From: Acanthopagrus latus
Taxonomy: Eukaryota > Chordata > Actinopteri > Spariformes > Sparidae
NCBI RefSeq assembly: GCF_904848185.1
Contig: NC_051048.1
Location: forward strand, 2,842,398-2,906,397
DNA length: 64,000 nucleotides
Direction: 5' to 3'
The position numbers and the translations under genes were made by a program. Each line of letters starts with the position of its first letter. Position 1 is the first letter of the stretch. Of this stretch, positions 37,680 through 46,790 are shown in pieces. The notes beneath the pieces were generated by a model. It was given only the letters and a program-made list of their open reading frames with translations, had not been told where the DNA came from and ran no database searches.

Positions 37680-40600
37680 ATTCTTCTTGAAGCTTTCTCA
37701 GTCTTTCTTGTTCCTTCTGTCGTCTCTGTTGATCTTCTCGATCTCGTTTTTTCCACCATTCTTTTTGTTTTCTCTCCCAGGTCTCTTGCTTTCTTCTCAT
37801 CTCTTCTCTGCTCTCCTCCAGCTTTTTGTTAATGTTTTCCTTTGCTTCTGACTCTGATTTTATTTTTTGCCCTAAAGCTTCAACTTTCTGTTCCCACTCC
37901 TGTTTCTGAGTTTTTTCCTCTTGTTTTCTCTTCCTGTTCTCTTCTTCTCTGATTTCCTGTTCTTTCTTTCTCTCCTCACGCTCCCTCTCAATCTTTTCCT
38001 TCATTTCCTCGAGTTGTTTTTCTCTCAGTTTTCTCTCCTCTTCAATTCTTGCTCGCTCTTCTTCCACAATCTCTTTCTTCTCTTTTTCCTCTTCTTTTCT
38101 CTTCTTTTCATCATTTTCTCTTATTTGTTCATATTCTTCTTGAAGCTTTCTCAGTCTTTCTTGTTCCTTCTGTCGTCTCTGTTCATCTTCTTGAAATCGT
38201 TTTTCCCACCATTCTTTTTGTTTTCTCTCCTCGTTCTCTCGCTCTTTTCTCATCTCTTCTCTATTCTCCTCCAGTTGTTTGTAAATGTTTTCCTTTGATT
38301 CTGTCTCTGATTTTATTTTTTGCTCCAAAGCTTCAACTTTCTGTTTCCACTCCTGTTTCTGACTTTCTTCCTCTAGTTTTCTCTTCCTGTTTTCTTCTTC
38401 TCTGATGTCCCGTTCTTTGCTTTTTTCCTCACGTTCTTTCTCGATACTTTTCTCCTTCTCTTCAAGTTGTTTTTCTCTCACCTTTCTCTCCTCTTCAATT
38501 TGTGCTCTCTGTTCTTCTAGTCTTCTTTTCATTTCATTCATTTCCTCCTCATGTTTTCTTTGAAGCTCCTCCCTCTCTCTCTTCATCTCTTCTTCTTTCT
38601 CCTTCAGGATCTTCTCCATCTCTTTCTGTATCGCTGCCTCGGCCTCTTGCAGCATCTCATTAGTGTAGCAGCTGCCTCCATTTGTCTTCACCATGGTGTT
38701 AATCTTGGTTATCAGCTCATCGACCTGCTTGCGGTTGTTTTTATCCCGGTTATTGAACACGTGATATCTTCCTCCACAGTCTCGGATCAGATTCTTAAAT
38801 GAATCATCACATTTCTTTCCTATGTACTCTTCAATGGACAGCTCCTCATCTGCTAATGCATCTCCTCCAGTAAGCAGAATGATGGTGAACCTTTCAGAAT
38901 TCATCCCAAAGCCTTCCTGGATAAGTTTTAATGTTTCCTTCTCCTCTTGTGTCAATCTGCCAATTGATACCACCAACAGGAACACATGAGGTCCTGGAGC
39001 AAGAAGACTGATGCATTTCACCATCTCCTTATTGATCTCTTCATGGCTCAGAGTTGTGTCGAACAGACCGGGAGTGTCGACCACAAACACAGGCTGACCG
39101 TTCACTTCACCAAGTTCTTTCTGACATTGTTTGGTAACTGAATGTTGGTTTAATTCAGCTTTAAACACCTTTCTTCCTAGAATGGTGTTTCCTGAAGAGC
39201 TTTTTCCATCGCCAGTCCTCCCAACCAGCACGATCCTGAGACACGCTGGACTCTGTTCCTCAGCAGCTGCAAAACAATAAGACCTGGAGTTATTTTAAAT
39301 ATTCACAGTTGCTAACATATAACATCAAGACTGAAAAGTACAAATGCTTTAGAACACAGAAAAAAACATTTAAATTCAAAGTACTTACGTGTGATGTTGT
39401 TTTTCTTTCTCAGACTCTCAAGTTCAGCTTGTTGCTTGTTGATACATTGCCATTGATCTATGAGTTTATCCCTCTGTGCATGTGCTAATGTTGCAGCTGT
39501 GTAGCAGGACGGTTTAATTCTGTCCACAGTGTTCAACAGTTCTGGGATCTGCTGCTTGTTGTTGATGTTGAGAACAAAGTATCTTCCTCCACAGCTCTGA
39601 CGGAGCTCCTGTACATCTTTGTTCTTGCTAACAAAGTTAACAACAGCTGGAGCTGCAGGATCTGAGTCCACAGTGAACAGAATCATGGTGAAGTCATTGA
39701 CTCGACAGCTGAATGTGTCCTGGATGGTCTTTAACTCTGACTTGTCTTCTTTAGTTACAGAACCCACAGGTAGGACCAGGATGAAGGCGTGGACGCCCTC
39801 AGGATGACAGAGGGAGACACACCTGAGTGATTCCTCCATCACCTCCTCTTGAGGTTTCCCACACAAAGCAGGCAGATCCACCAGAGTAACCCAACGTCCA
39901 CACACCTCTCCCTGACTCTGAACACACACTGATGAGTTGGAGACTGAGGGAAACTCTGTCTGACCTAAAATGGCCCTCGCTGCTGATGCCTTCACTGCTC
40001 CTCTCCTCCCACACAGAACCAGGTTCACAGCTGGTCTGATGTGTTCAGACTGTGGTCTGATGGTCTCGTCACTGAAGGTGAGGAAGGCTCCTCTGTTTTT
40101 AAGCACAATGTTCTCAATCTTCTGCATTAATGACCCGTGGTTGTCTTCAGACATGTTATAGTGTCTTCCTCCACAGTCTTCAAGGAGCTGACGCAGAGCA
40201 GAATTAGTTTCCTTCCACTCATGTGTGATGATGACCATCGAGTGTTTAAAAGCTTCTGGACCAAACAAACTCAGGATGAACTTCAGTGTATCTCTGTTCT
40301 TCTGTGTGAAGTTGGAGGGCTTCACAAGCAGCAGCAGAACATTTGGTCCAGGTTGACACAGATGTTCACACTTCACCATCTCATTGGTAAATGCTTCCAC
40401 AGACAGACTGAACATGTCTGGAGTTTTTACCACACTAAGACACTTTCCCTTCCACTCTCTCCAGGCCTCCACAGCTTGTTTGGAGTGTTTCAGTAAATTA
40501 AAATGTTGATTATCTAGGATGAAGTTACCCAGCTTTGTCATTTTGTCTTCACTTTTCCCCATCAGTACAATCCTGACTGTAGGTGTTGAAACTGCAGGGG

Positions 40601-42134
40601 CTGAAAAAAAAAGGCATGGAGCACATTAGGGTTGATGGCAACAGGTAAGTGATGCCAAATTCAAACACTAGGCCACAGTTGGCAGTTTTATCACCTAAAG
40701 CAGTAGTTATCAAACTCTTTTTGGGGGGGCAGCACCCTTCATCTATTGTCCAGGCCCCTAACTGCCCCCATTAGATAATATGTTTGGTAATGTGTTAAGC
40801 CAACTTCCCTGAATCTGATTTGGTTTAAAAGATGACATCCAAACATTAATTAGGTGTCAGCAGGTTTGCTCTATTCATACTCAGCAAGTTGCTCAACCAT
40901 AAAATCTATGTGATTGCTCACTGCAATGCTTGTTGTTGCACGCTTTCTGGAGTGAATTTACGAGCAATCAGTGAAAAGTGCGGTCTTAAACATTTTTTGT
41001 TCTGCACCTCCAAACTCTCCAAAACTTAAAGCAGAACATCTTGATCACATGTGTGGCATGAGATCTCTGCCAACTGTTTTAGTCTCCTGCTCAGTGTGTG
41101 AGAGCTGGCAGCTGTGGCATACACATGAAAAAGTAGAGCATAGATGTTTTAATGAGGTATGATTTCTATTAGCATGATAATGCTAACAGCTAGGGCTGGG
41201 CGATGAAATTTTCCACGATAAGGATGACAAATTTATGACCTTTATTTTCAATAAAGGTTCTTTTTTTTTAGTCTGTTTTTCTCTACCTAGAAAACACTAC
41301 ACCAACAGCCAATCGCACAGCAGAGAAACAAATGCATGTAGTTGACGCATGCTTCTGGCCCCTCCCACTCTAACATCAGTTGGCACTATCATGCTAGCGT
41401 CCCGCAAGTAGCCGACAGACCAGCCCCACTGCTTCTGACAACCAACAATCTTTGCTGCTTTTTCAGCCATTGTCCCATATGAGAAGAAACTGAAGCGAGA
41501 CAAAGACATAACATGTGCAACTTCCCACTGTACCGTTAAAGATATGATGCCTGTAAGCACAGTTTAAAAACACAGCTTGAAGAAGCTAATGACTGTCATG
41601 GATGCTAAGTACACTCTGCCAAACATCCCTCAGCTGTACGCAGAGTGGAGGGTGAAGGTGGAGCAGCAGCTCAGAGATGAACCACATCAGGTCTTATAGA
41701 ACCACATCAGGTCTTACAGAACAGGAGGCTGATGAAGCTGAACTGAACAACTACCTGCAAGCAAGAATGTGCCATATTCACAGAATACAGTAGCATAATC
41801 ATCCTCAACATTTACCTTTTTATTGTTTTCTTTAATCAATGTTCAGTTCAGTAGACTACCAATAAAATGTTTAAGACATGTTCTCTTGAATGTTTGTCAT
41901 CTAGTATCTGACAATAAATAAATGTATTTCATAAACCATAATTAACCTTCTGGTTTGTTTTGGGACCTGTCCTAAGGAGGATCATATAAAAAACATATTG
42001 TGATAACACTTTTGGCCATATCGTCCAGCCCTACTAATAGCCCAGTCATTCCATTAAATACATGTCATTCCATACATATATGGCCTGTTTCAGTCAGACA
42101 CACCTAAAGGAGATCTAAACTCTACTGAGTGCAC

Positions 42135-42171
<37 letters not shown>

Positions 42172-43533
42172 GCTGAAATCAGAATGGGACCGATGGACAA
42201 CCAGAAAACATAATGCCTCTGGCCATGACTACTTCAGGTGTGGAGGCTGAGTAATCACATTACTGTAGTGTGTTACTAACTACTGTTACGGCCCACTGCA
42301 TGCTACACATCCTAGATTTATTTAATTTACTTACACTGGCGGCTTGTGCTCTCCACAGGTGAAGGAGTGTGAGATGGAGACAACGGTTTTTGCACTGTCG
42401 AAAAACAGAATCATCAGTATTAATTACAGTAATTCAACATCTCTCTACTTGCATGATGATCAGTTCCAGGTATACTCACAGCGGGCGAGTGGATTTTTTA
42501 ATGAATGCACTGTGTCTGACAGTTGTTTCAGCCCTATGAAAAAGATAACACCATCAACTGAAAAACTCTGACTGAATGTTCAAATCTGATCATCACATTG
42601 TGAAAGCAGCTGTCTTACTTACCAAGAGCCCTGAAAGGATCCAAGTTTATATGGAGTCCATCTCCTTGTGTCGTGTCTTGAGGATCACCAGGTAAATCAG
42701 ATGTTGCATCTTTGTAACATTCATGGGTCACATGAGGTTCTTTGCTCTCCTGCACCATTTTGTCCATTAGGTCTAAAAGCTGTTGATGGTCAACAGGCCA
42801 CATTATGTAGGATCTACACTTTGTGATCATTTCTCTCAAATGTGGATTCTGCAGGCATCTTTCCACGGAACCTTGACTCCCAGCTCTGTGTGGTGCTATC
42901 AGAACCAGTGAATGAGCGAATGATTGATCACTGAAGTTTTCAAGGATTGACTGCAGCCTCAGTTTGTTTTTATCAGTGAAGTCTTCAGGCTGTAGAACCA
43001 GCAGGAACACATGAGGACCAGGAGCAGAGAATCTCACACAGGTATCTACATGTTCTGTCAGTTTTTCTAAGGAGATGTTGGGATGCAGCAGATCTGGGGT
43101 GTTGATAAGAACTATGTGTCTCTCTTTTACTTGTCCTCCAACTTTCAGACAGCTGTGTGGTTCTCCCTCGGTGGTGAACACAGTCTCTCCCAGTATGAAG
43201 TTCCCCACTGAACTCCTCTGAGACCAGCTGTTCCCCAGCAGAACCACCCTCAGCTCAGACACTGGAATGACAATTACTTAAATCATTGAATCAACTCTAT
43301 CGACTAATATCATGTGATATCAGGTCTGTTGCACTAATACAATTTACATTAAATAGCATTTTTAGACATTTTTAGACATAATTAACTAACGAGCAGTCAA
43401 ATCAAGTCAATTACATTTAATCATGTCAGATCACAAGACAGGTTATCTCATGAGCTTTTCCAGACCATAGACCTCTTGACTTTAGTGGCTTTGGCCGATG
43501 AACTTGTTGAGTTAATGTCTTTGAATACTTACT
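37660..43533 (-). CDS. gimap8: GIMAP8-like immune-associated GTPase, four AIG1 domains, C-terminus frameshifted
   Basis: GIMAP/IAN proteins are AIG1-type GTPases of lymphocyte survival and membrane trafficking. Coding parts on minus: A of ATG at 43533, then 42623-43261, 39389-40600 and 37660-39266. The start codon is split A|TG across the first intron, and all phases fit, giving 1152 residues. There are four AIG1 domains. Domain 1 (from residue 4) has GNSWSQRSS in place of a P-loop. Domain 2 (from 222) has GKSEDKMT. Domain 3 (from about 405) has GRRGAVKA. Domain 4 (from 626) has a full P-loop GRTGDGKS at 633-640, DTPG, and the IAN box LLAPGPHVFLLV. The rest is Glu/Lys/Arg coiled coil with a 151-residue tandem repeat. 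The frame ends early at TGA 37660-37662 because of a 2-bp deletion relative to its paralogue. The four-domain design suits fish GIMAP8-like proteins. Confidence 0.85.
41191..42033. mobile_element. Decayed hAT-type DNA transposon with 8-bp target-site duplication
   Basis: The ends TAGGGCTGGGCGAT (41191-41204) and ATCGTCCAGCCCTA (42020-42033) form a 14-bp terminal inverted repeat with one mismatch. They are flanked by ctaacagc (41183-41190) and ctaatagc (42034-42041), an 8-bp duplication with one mismatch, as expected for hAT. About 840 bp long, it keeps scraps of a ZBED/hAT-like reading frame (for example LKKLMTVMDAKYTLP near 41577-41621) but no intact transposase. It sits in the intron between AIG1 domains 1 and 2 of the left GIMAP gene. 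Confidence 0.8.
42135..42172 (+). repeat. (TTG)n microsatellite
   Basis: About 12 TTG units in an intron of the left GIMAP gene, about 100 bp past the hAT element. Confidence 0.95.
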
Positions 43534-43593
43534 TGTGTCAGTGCTGCTGCTTTGTGTCCTCTGAAGTCAAAGAGCTCTGAGTCACCGAATGTC
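43533..43593 (-). other. Leader exon of left GIMAP gene carrying the A of the start codon
   Basis: A 61-nt exon is bounded by TTACAG and GTAAGT. It matches the right-arm exon 51475-51548, which is 13 nt longer. In the frame of the downstream protein it has in-frame stops, so it is 5' UTR except for its last base, A, which joins TG at 43261-43260 to make ATG followed by TCT GAG CTG. Confidence 0.7.
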
Positions 43594-44722
43594 CTGTAAT
43601 ATGTTAATATCATCAAAATCATTATCAGACATGGATAAAAACATACAGTTCATTATTTGGTTAAGATTAAAGTCTGACAGTCACTAGAAGAAGACAAGTT
43701 CAGCTGAATTGTTGTGAGAACTTAAGAAGCAAAGGTCATGAATTCAACAAATCTCACTTCGGGGTCAGACTGTGGTGACAGCTGTACATGAAAACCAAAC
43801 ACATCTACCTCGTGTGACTGATGGTTGATGTAAACTTACTCTCTGTTCTTATTATTCTCTGGAGTCATTTACTCATCAGAAGTTGATATCAAGTGTTTTC
43901 TCTATGCATCTACCACAGACTTCAGAACAGATTACACCACAGTCTGTAACTCACTCTCATTCATGGCCTCTCATCATGTTCCTCTTGGGAGAGGCTGAGT
44001 GTTGTGAGACATCTAGTGGCTGTATTTAGTATTACAGGTCCAGTCTGAGGCCTGATATCAAACCAGTTTGAAGATGAAAATAAGCCAAACTCAACCCTCA
44101 TAAGGTCAACAGTTCTCTGTATCAGCAACCATAAATGTCATCATTTACTCTAATTAATGACACACACAATAAAAAAGTAATGTCTGAGTAACACAGCTGC
44201 AAACATGAACTGGTCGGAAATCTAGTAACTAACAGATAGTTGTGTTGTTTGAGTTCTGTGGATTAATACTTTTCTTGAATCTGTTGGAGATTTGATGTAA
44301 TTCTGCACATGTTCTGACCCACTACAGGGAACATGGAGAGCCTGTATGTATTACCGTCTGCTACACTGTTGTGTTAAATTATATTCTTGCTTTTATGGAG
44401 GCACTACATTTTATAACTCGCCTAACATGAAAATAAGCTCCTTATTTAATGTGAATTTCTATTTTTGGACATCTATCTTCTCAGTCTGATTTAAATAGTT
44501 TTCTCTCCTGTGTTTATGACTTTAGAACTTAAGAGAGAGAAGAGAAACAAAGTTGATTTACATATGACAAGAGTGAAATTAAAAATATTTATTCCTCCCT
44601 CATAATATATCAGACTGTGATCCTCTGTCTGACAGTCCTTCATCTAGAAGCACTTCATCTAGAGTTGTTTTTCACAGTTACTCATGAAGAAAAGTGATCA
44701 GCATGTTGACTGACAGATCAAC

Positions 44723-44986
44723 ATGCTGGTCTCCGAGATATGGCGCCGCCTAGGCAGGGCAGAGGTCGATCTATTTGCGTCCAGGGAGTCGATGCACTGC
44801 CCACTCTTTTTCTCCCTGAGGAAGGATGATCCCCACATGGGTTGGGATGCTCTGGCGCATCCTTGGCCCTGGTTTCTGCTCTACGCCTTTCCACCCTTCA
44901 CCCAGCTTGAGGCACAGAAGGCCGTTGTAACACTGCTGGGTTGGTGGCAGCAATCAAGGCAGTGCGCATCGGGGAATTTGCACTGA
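44723..44986 (+). pseudogene. DIRS polyprotein fragment, RNase H end
   Basis: The frame reads ...WRRLGRAEVDLFASRES, then HCPLFFSL, DALAHPWPW and LLYAFPP, the hallmark block after the RT domain of DIRS1-like retroelements (RNase H region). It is truncated on the left and ends at a stop in TGA 44984-44986. It lies in a different frame from the recombinase that follows. Confidence 0.75.
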
Positions 44987-45153
44987 GTACGGAGGACTGT
45001 GTGCTCATTTCCTGGTTTCTTCGAAGGGCCCAGCGACTTACTGTGCGTACCGCCGGTTTGGCGGTTCACCCTTGGGACTTGGACGTTGTCCCCTAGGCCC
45101 TTCAGCTTTCCCCCTTCGAACCTCTTGGGGGTGCTGACCTCAAATGGCTTTCC

Positions 45154-45603
45154 ATGAAAACCGCCTATCTGCTCGCCGTCACTTTGGCTATAAGGGTGAG
45201 TGTCGAGGAGGTTGAGCAGAGCCAGTCCGCACTATGCCCGGCCAGGGCCTTGACGGCGTACATTCGGCGTACTCAGGTGGTCCGGAAGTCCGATCAGCTT
45301 TTTGTGTGTTATGACCATGGGCGTTTGGGCAGGCCCCTGTCAAAATCCTGGCTGTCGCACTGGGTTGTGGACACGATCCGACAGGCTTATGCGCTGTCGG
45401 GTGTGCCTGTTCCACCAGGGGTCCAGGCACACTCCACTCGGGGTGTGGCTGCCTCATGGGCCTTGTGGCGGGGGGCTTCCCTTGCTTCCATATGCTCTGC
45501 CACCACGTGGTCATCTCAGGCAACCTTTACTAGGTTCTACCGGCTGAATGTGGCCGCCAGCCCCTCCTTTGGGGAGCGTGTGCTGGGCGTGGCCCGACGG
45601 TAG
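45154..45603 (+). pseudogene. DIRS tyrosine recombinase fragment
   Basis: 149 residues resemble the C-terminal catalytic part of a DIRS tyrosine recombinase. HSTRG supplies the His and second Arg of the R-H-R-Y set, and FYRLN supplies the likely nucleophilic Tyr. LCPARALTAYI and DQLFVCY are typical DIRS blocks. The region between TLAIRVSVEEV and SALCPAR looks internally shortened relative to intact relatives, so activity is doubtful. Confidence 0.75.
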
Positions 45604-45937
45604 GCATTCTGTCTCCCCCTCAGCCTTGCGTCTTGCAGGCTGATTGTGCGGCTGCTCCGTGAACAGGCTGGCCTTTGCATCTTGCGGGGCCCTTGCCTGT
45701 CCCCCTCGGGTCAGCCTTGCGTCTTGCGGGCTTCCCCAGCAGCCCCTTCCCTCCCACGGCTGGCCCTAGCGCCTTGCAGGGCCTACTCCGGGGAGTTGTG
45801 TATAGTGTGCATTTGTAAATAGTTCGTTTGTTGCATATGGGATTGTATGTTGCACCGTCTCCTCACGGGGTGTCTTAAAGATCTACCCCGTACATATGGA
45901 ATATGTAATGGAGTGAAGAGAAGAAGAGACGACGATA

Positions 45938-46229
45938 GAGAACGTATGGTTACATTGTAACCTTGGTTCTCTGAGTGAGGAGACTATCTCTCCAGTCCTT
46001 GGGCCGCTCGGAGACACATTTCGCTCAAACTATCAGTGATTACACGCTGGCACAGGTGCTTTATAGCTGCACAGTGAGGCATGACCGGGCAAGCTGGTGT
46101 GTCTTAAAGAAATATCCAAGTACCCTGACAAGCAGCGGGGGTCATATCCCAAACATATGGAATATGTAACGGTGTGGAGAGATAGTCTCTTCATTCAGAG
46201 AATCATGGTTACAATGTAACCATACGTTC
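45938..46229. repeat. Near-palindromic terminus of the DIRS element
   Basis: gaacgtatggttacattgta at 45941 and its inverse tacaatgtaaccatacgttc ending at 46229 frame the unit. Inside these, ggttctctgagtgaggagac pairs with the gagactatctctcc/ggagagatagtctc arms. A related stretch (gtgtcttaaaga ... catatggaatatgtaa) occurs at about 45870-45910 and again at 46101-46170, as expected for the duplicated or internal-complementary ends of DIRS elements. Confidence 0.7.
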
Positions 46230-46259
46230 TGTTAGATTCTGTTAGAGGTGTTTACTCAC

Positions 46260-46283
46260 CGCCGGAATTTTCTGCTGTGCCAT
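46260..46283 (-). other. Possible upstream leader exon (left), with short ATG frame
   Basis: ATGGCACAGCAGAAAATTCC and a few more bases run into a consensus donor (GTGAGTAAAC). The encoded start MAQQKIPA does not continue in frame into the next exon, which has a TGA four codons on, so this is probably a 5' leader with an upstream ORF, or the start of a lost GIMAP isoform. The right arm has the same unit at 49288-49311. Confidence 0.45.
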
Positions 46284-46304
46284 CAGCCAGAGAGAAAATC
46301 AGTT

Positions 46305-46320
46305 GAAAGTGAAAGGAAAG
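46305..46320 (-). promoter_or_regulatory. Interferon-response-like motif (ISRE/IRF) at left leader exon
   Basis: GAAAGTGAAAGGAAAG on the plus strand (its complement in gene sense) contains GAAANNGAAA, the ISRE/IRF core. It lies 22 bp upstream of the ATG of the leader exon at 46283. The right leader has the equivalent element. Confidence 0.5.
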
Positions 46321-46790
46321 TCAAAGGGGGGGAGGGGGACAAAATTTGTTTGGTTATTAATTTTATTTATTTATTTATTTATTTTGCTAGTTTGGAGATC
46401 TTCAAAGTAACTAAAAAGTAGTGTAATGTGTAATGCATTACTCTACGCAGACATTGATACTGTATCATAATAGGCTATGTAAGTTGCCCAACACGGACAA
46501 AAAGAGGAAGTGATGATAAAGTAAGTGATGAGCTGTTTTTCACAGTTCCTCATGAAGAAAAGTGATCGGCATGTTGATTGACAGATTTCTATGGATTCAT
46601 TATTACTGATTAAATTATTATCTCACAGTCTGTAAAGTGTTACAGTGTTAGAATCATTATGTTTCTGTGCTGTTTGGTTTATATTCTGGGAAACAGAGTA
46701 ACTGTCGAGTATATTGTTTAACTTAAATACTTATAAAATACATCAACCACTGTCAGTTTTAAATGTACCGTCAGTGACAGCAGATCAGAG

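Larger units (their letters stand above)
44716..46229 (+). mobile_element. Truncated DIRS-type tyrosine-recombinase retroelement
   Basis: The body encodes, in order, an RNase H-like segment (44723-44986) and a tyrosine recombinase (45154-45603), the order and sequence style of DIRS1 elements of fish; reverse transcriptase is absent. The right boundary is sharp: on the right arm, tctaacagaatctaacag is followed by aaccca, whereas here the element begins at 46229 with aacgtatggttacattgt (reverse strand). The last 290 bp (45938-46229) are a near-palindrome. It lies in the first intron of the left GIMAP gene in antisense orientation and is absent from the right arm, so it probably inserted after the duplication. 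Confidence 0.75.
35498..46790 (-). repeat. Left arm of large inverted duplication
   Basis: Blocks here are reverse complements of blocks on the right arm: 35498-39266 pairs with about 55041-58687 (3' flank, 3' UTR, coiled-coil and GTPase exon); 43372-44215 with about 50840-51705 (leader exon and flanks); about 44500-44719 with about 49809-50150; 46447-46790 with about 49606-50000. The sum of paired coordinates drifts from about 94,190 to 96,440 because of insertions, notably the DIRS element. Unpaired on the left are the exons for AIG1 domains 1-3 and the hAT. The left arm also has a second copy of the 55-bp piece at 44664-44719 (at 46527-46583). Confidence 0.9.

Noticed and set aside
37655..37680. 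Programmed ribosomal frameshift at the left GIMAP lesion
   Set aside because: The site is purine-rich, but no slippery heptamer of the X XXY YYZ type with a following stem-loop is apparent, and the paralogue simply has two extra bases in frame.
37452..38802. Plus-strand ORFs rich in Phe, Leu and Ser over the left GIMAP exon (and minus-strand ones over 55506-56881)
   Set aside because: They are antisense readings of Glu/Lys/Arg coiled-coil codons (GAA/GAG/AAG become TTC/CTC/CTT). No splice or start support, and the sense strand is clearly coding.
45154..45603. Host integrase-like or phage-type recombinase gene
   Set aside because: Context (RNase H fragment upstream, palindromic terminus downstream, missing RT) identifies a dead DIRS retroelement copy, not a domesticated gene.
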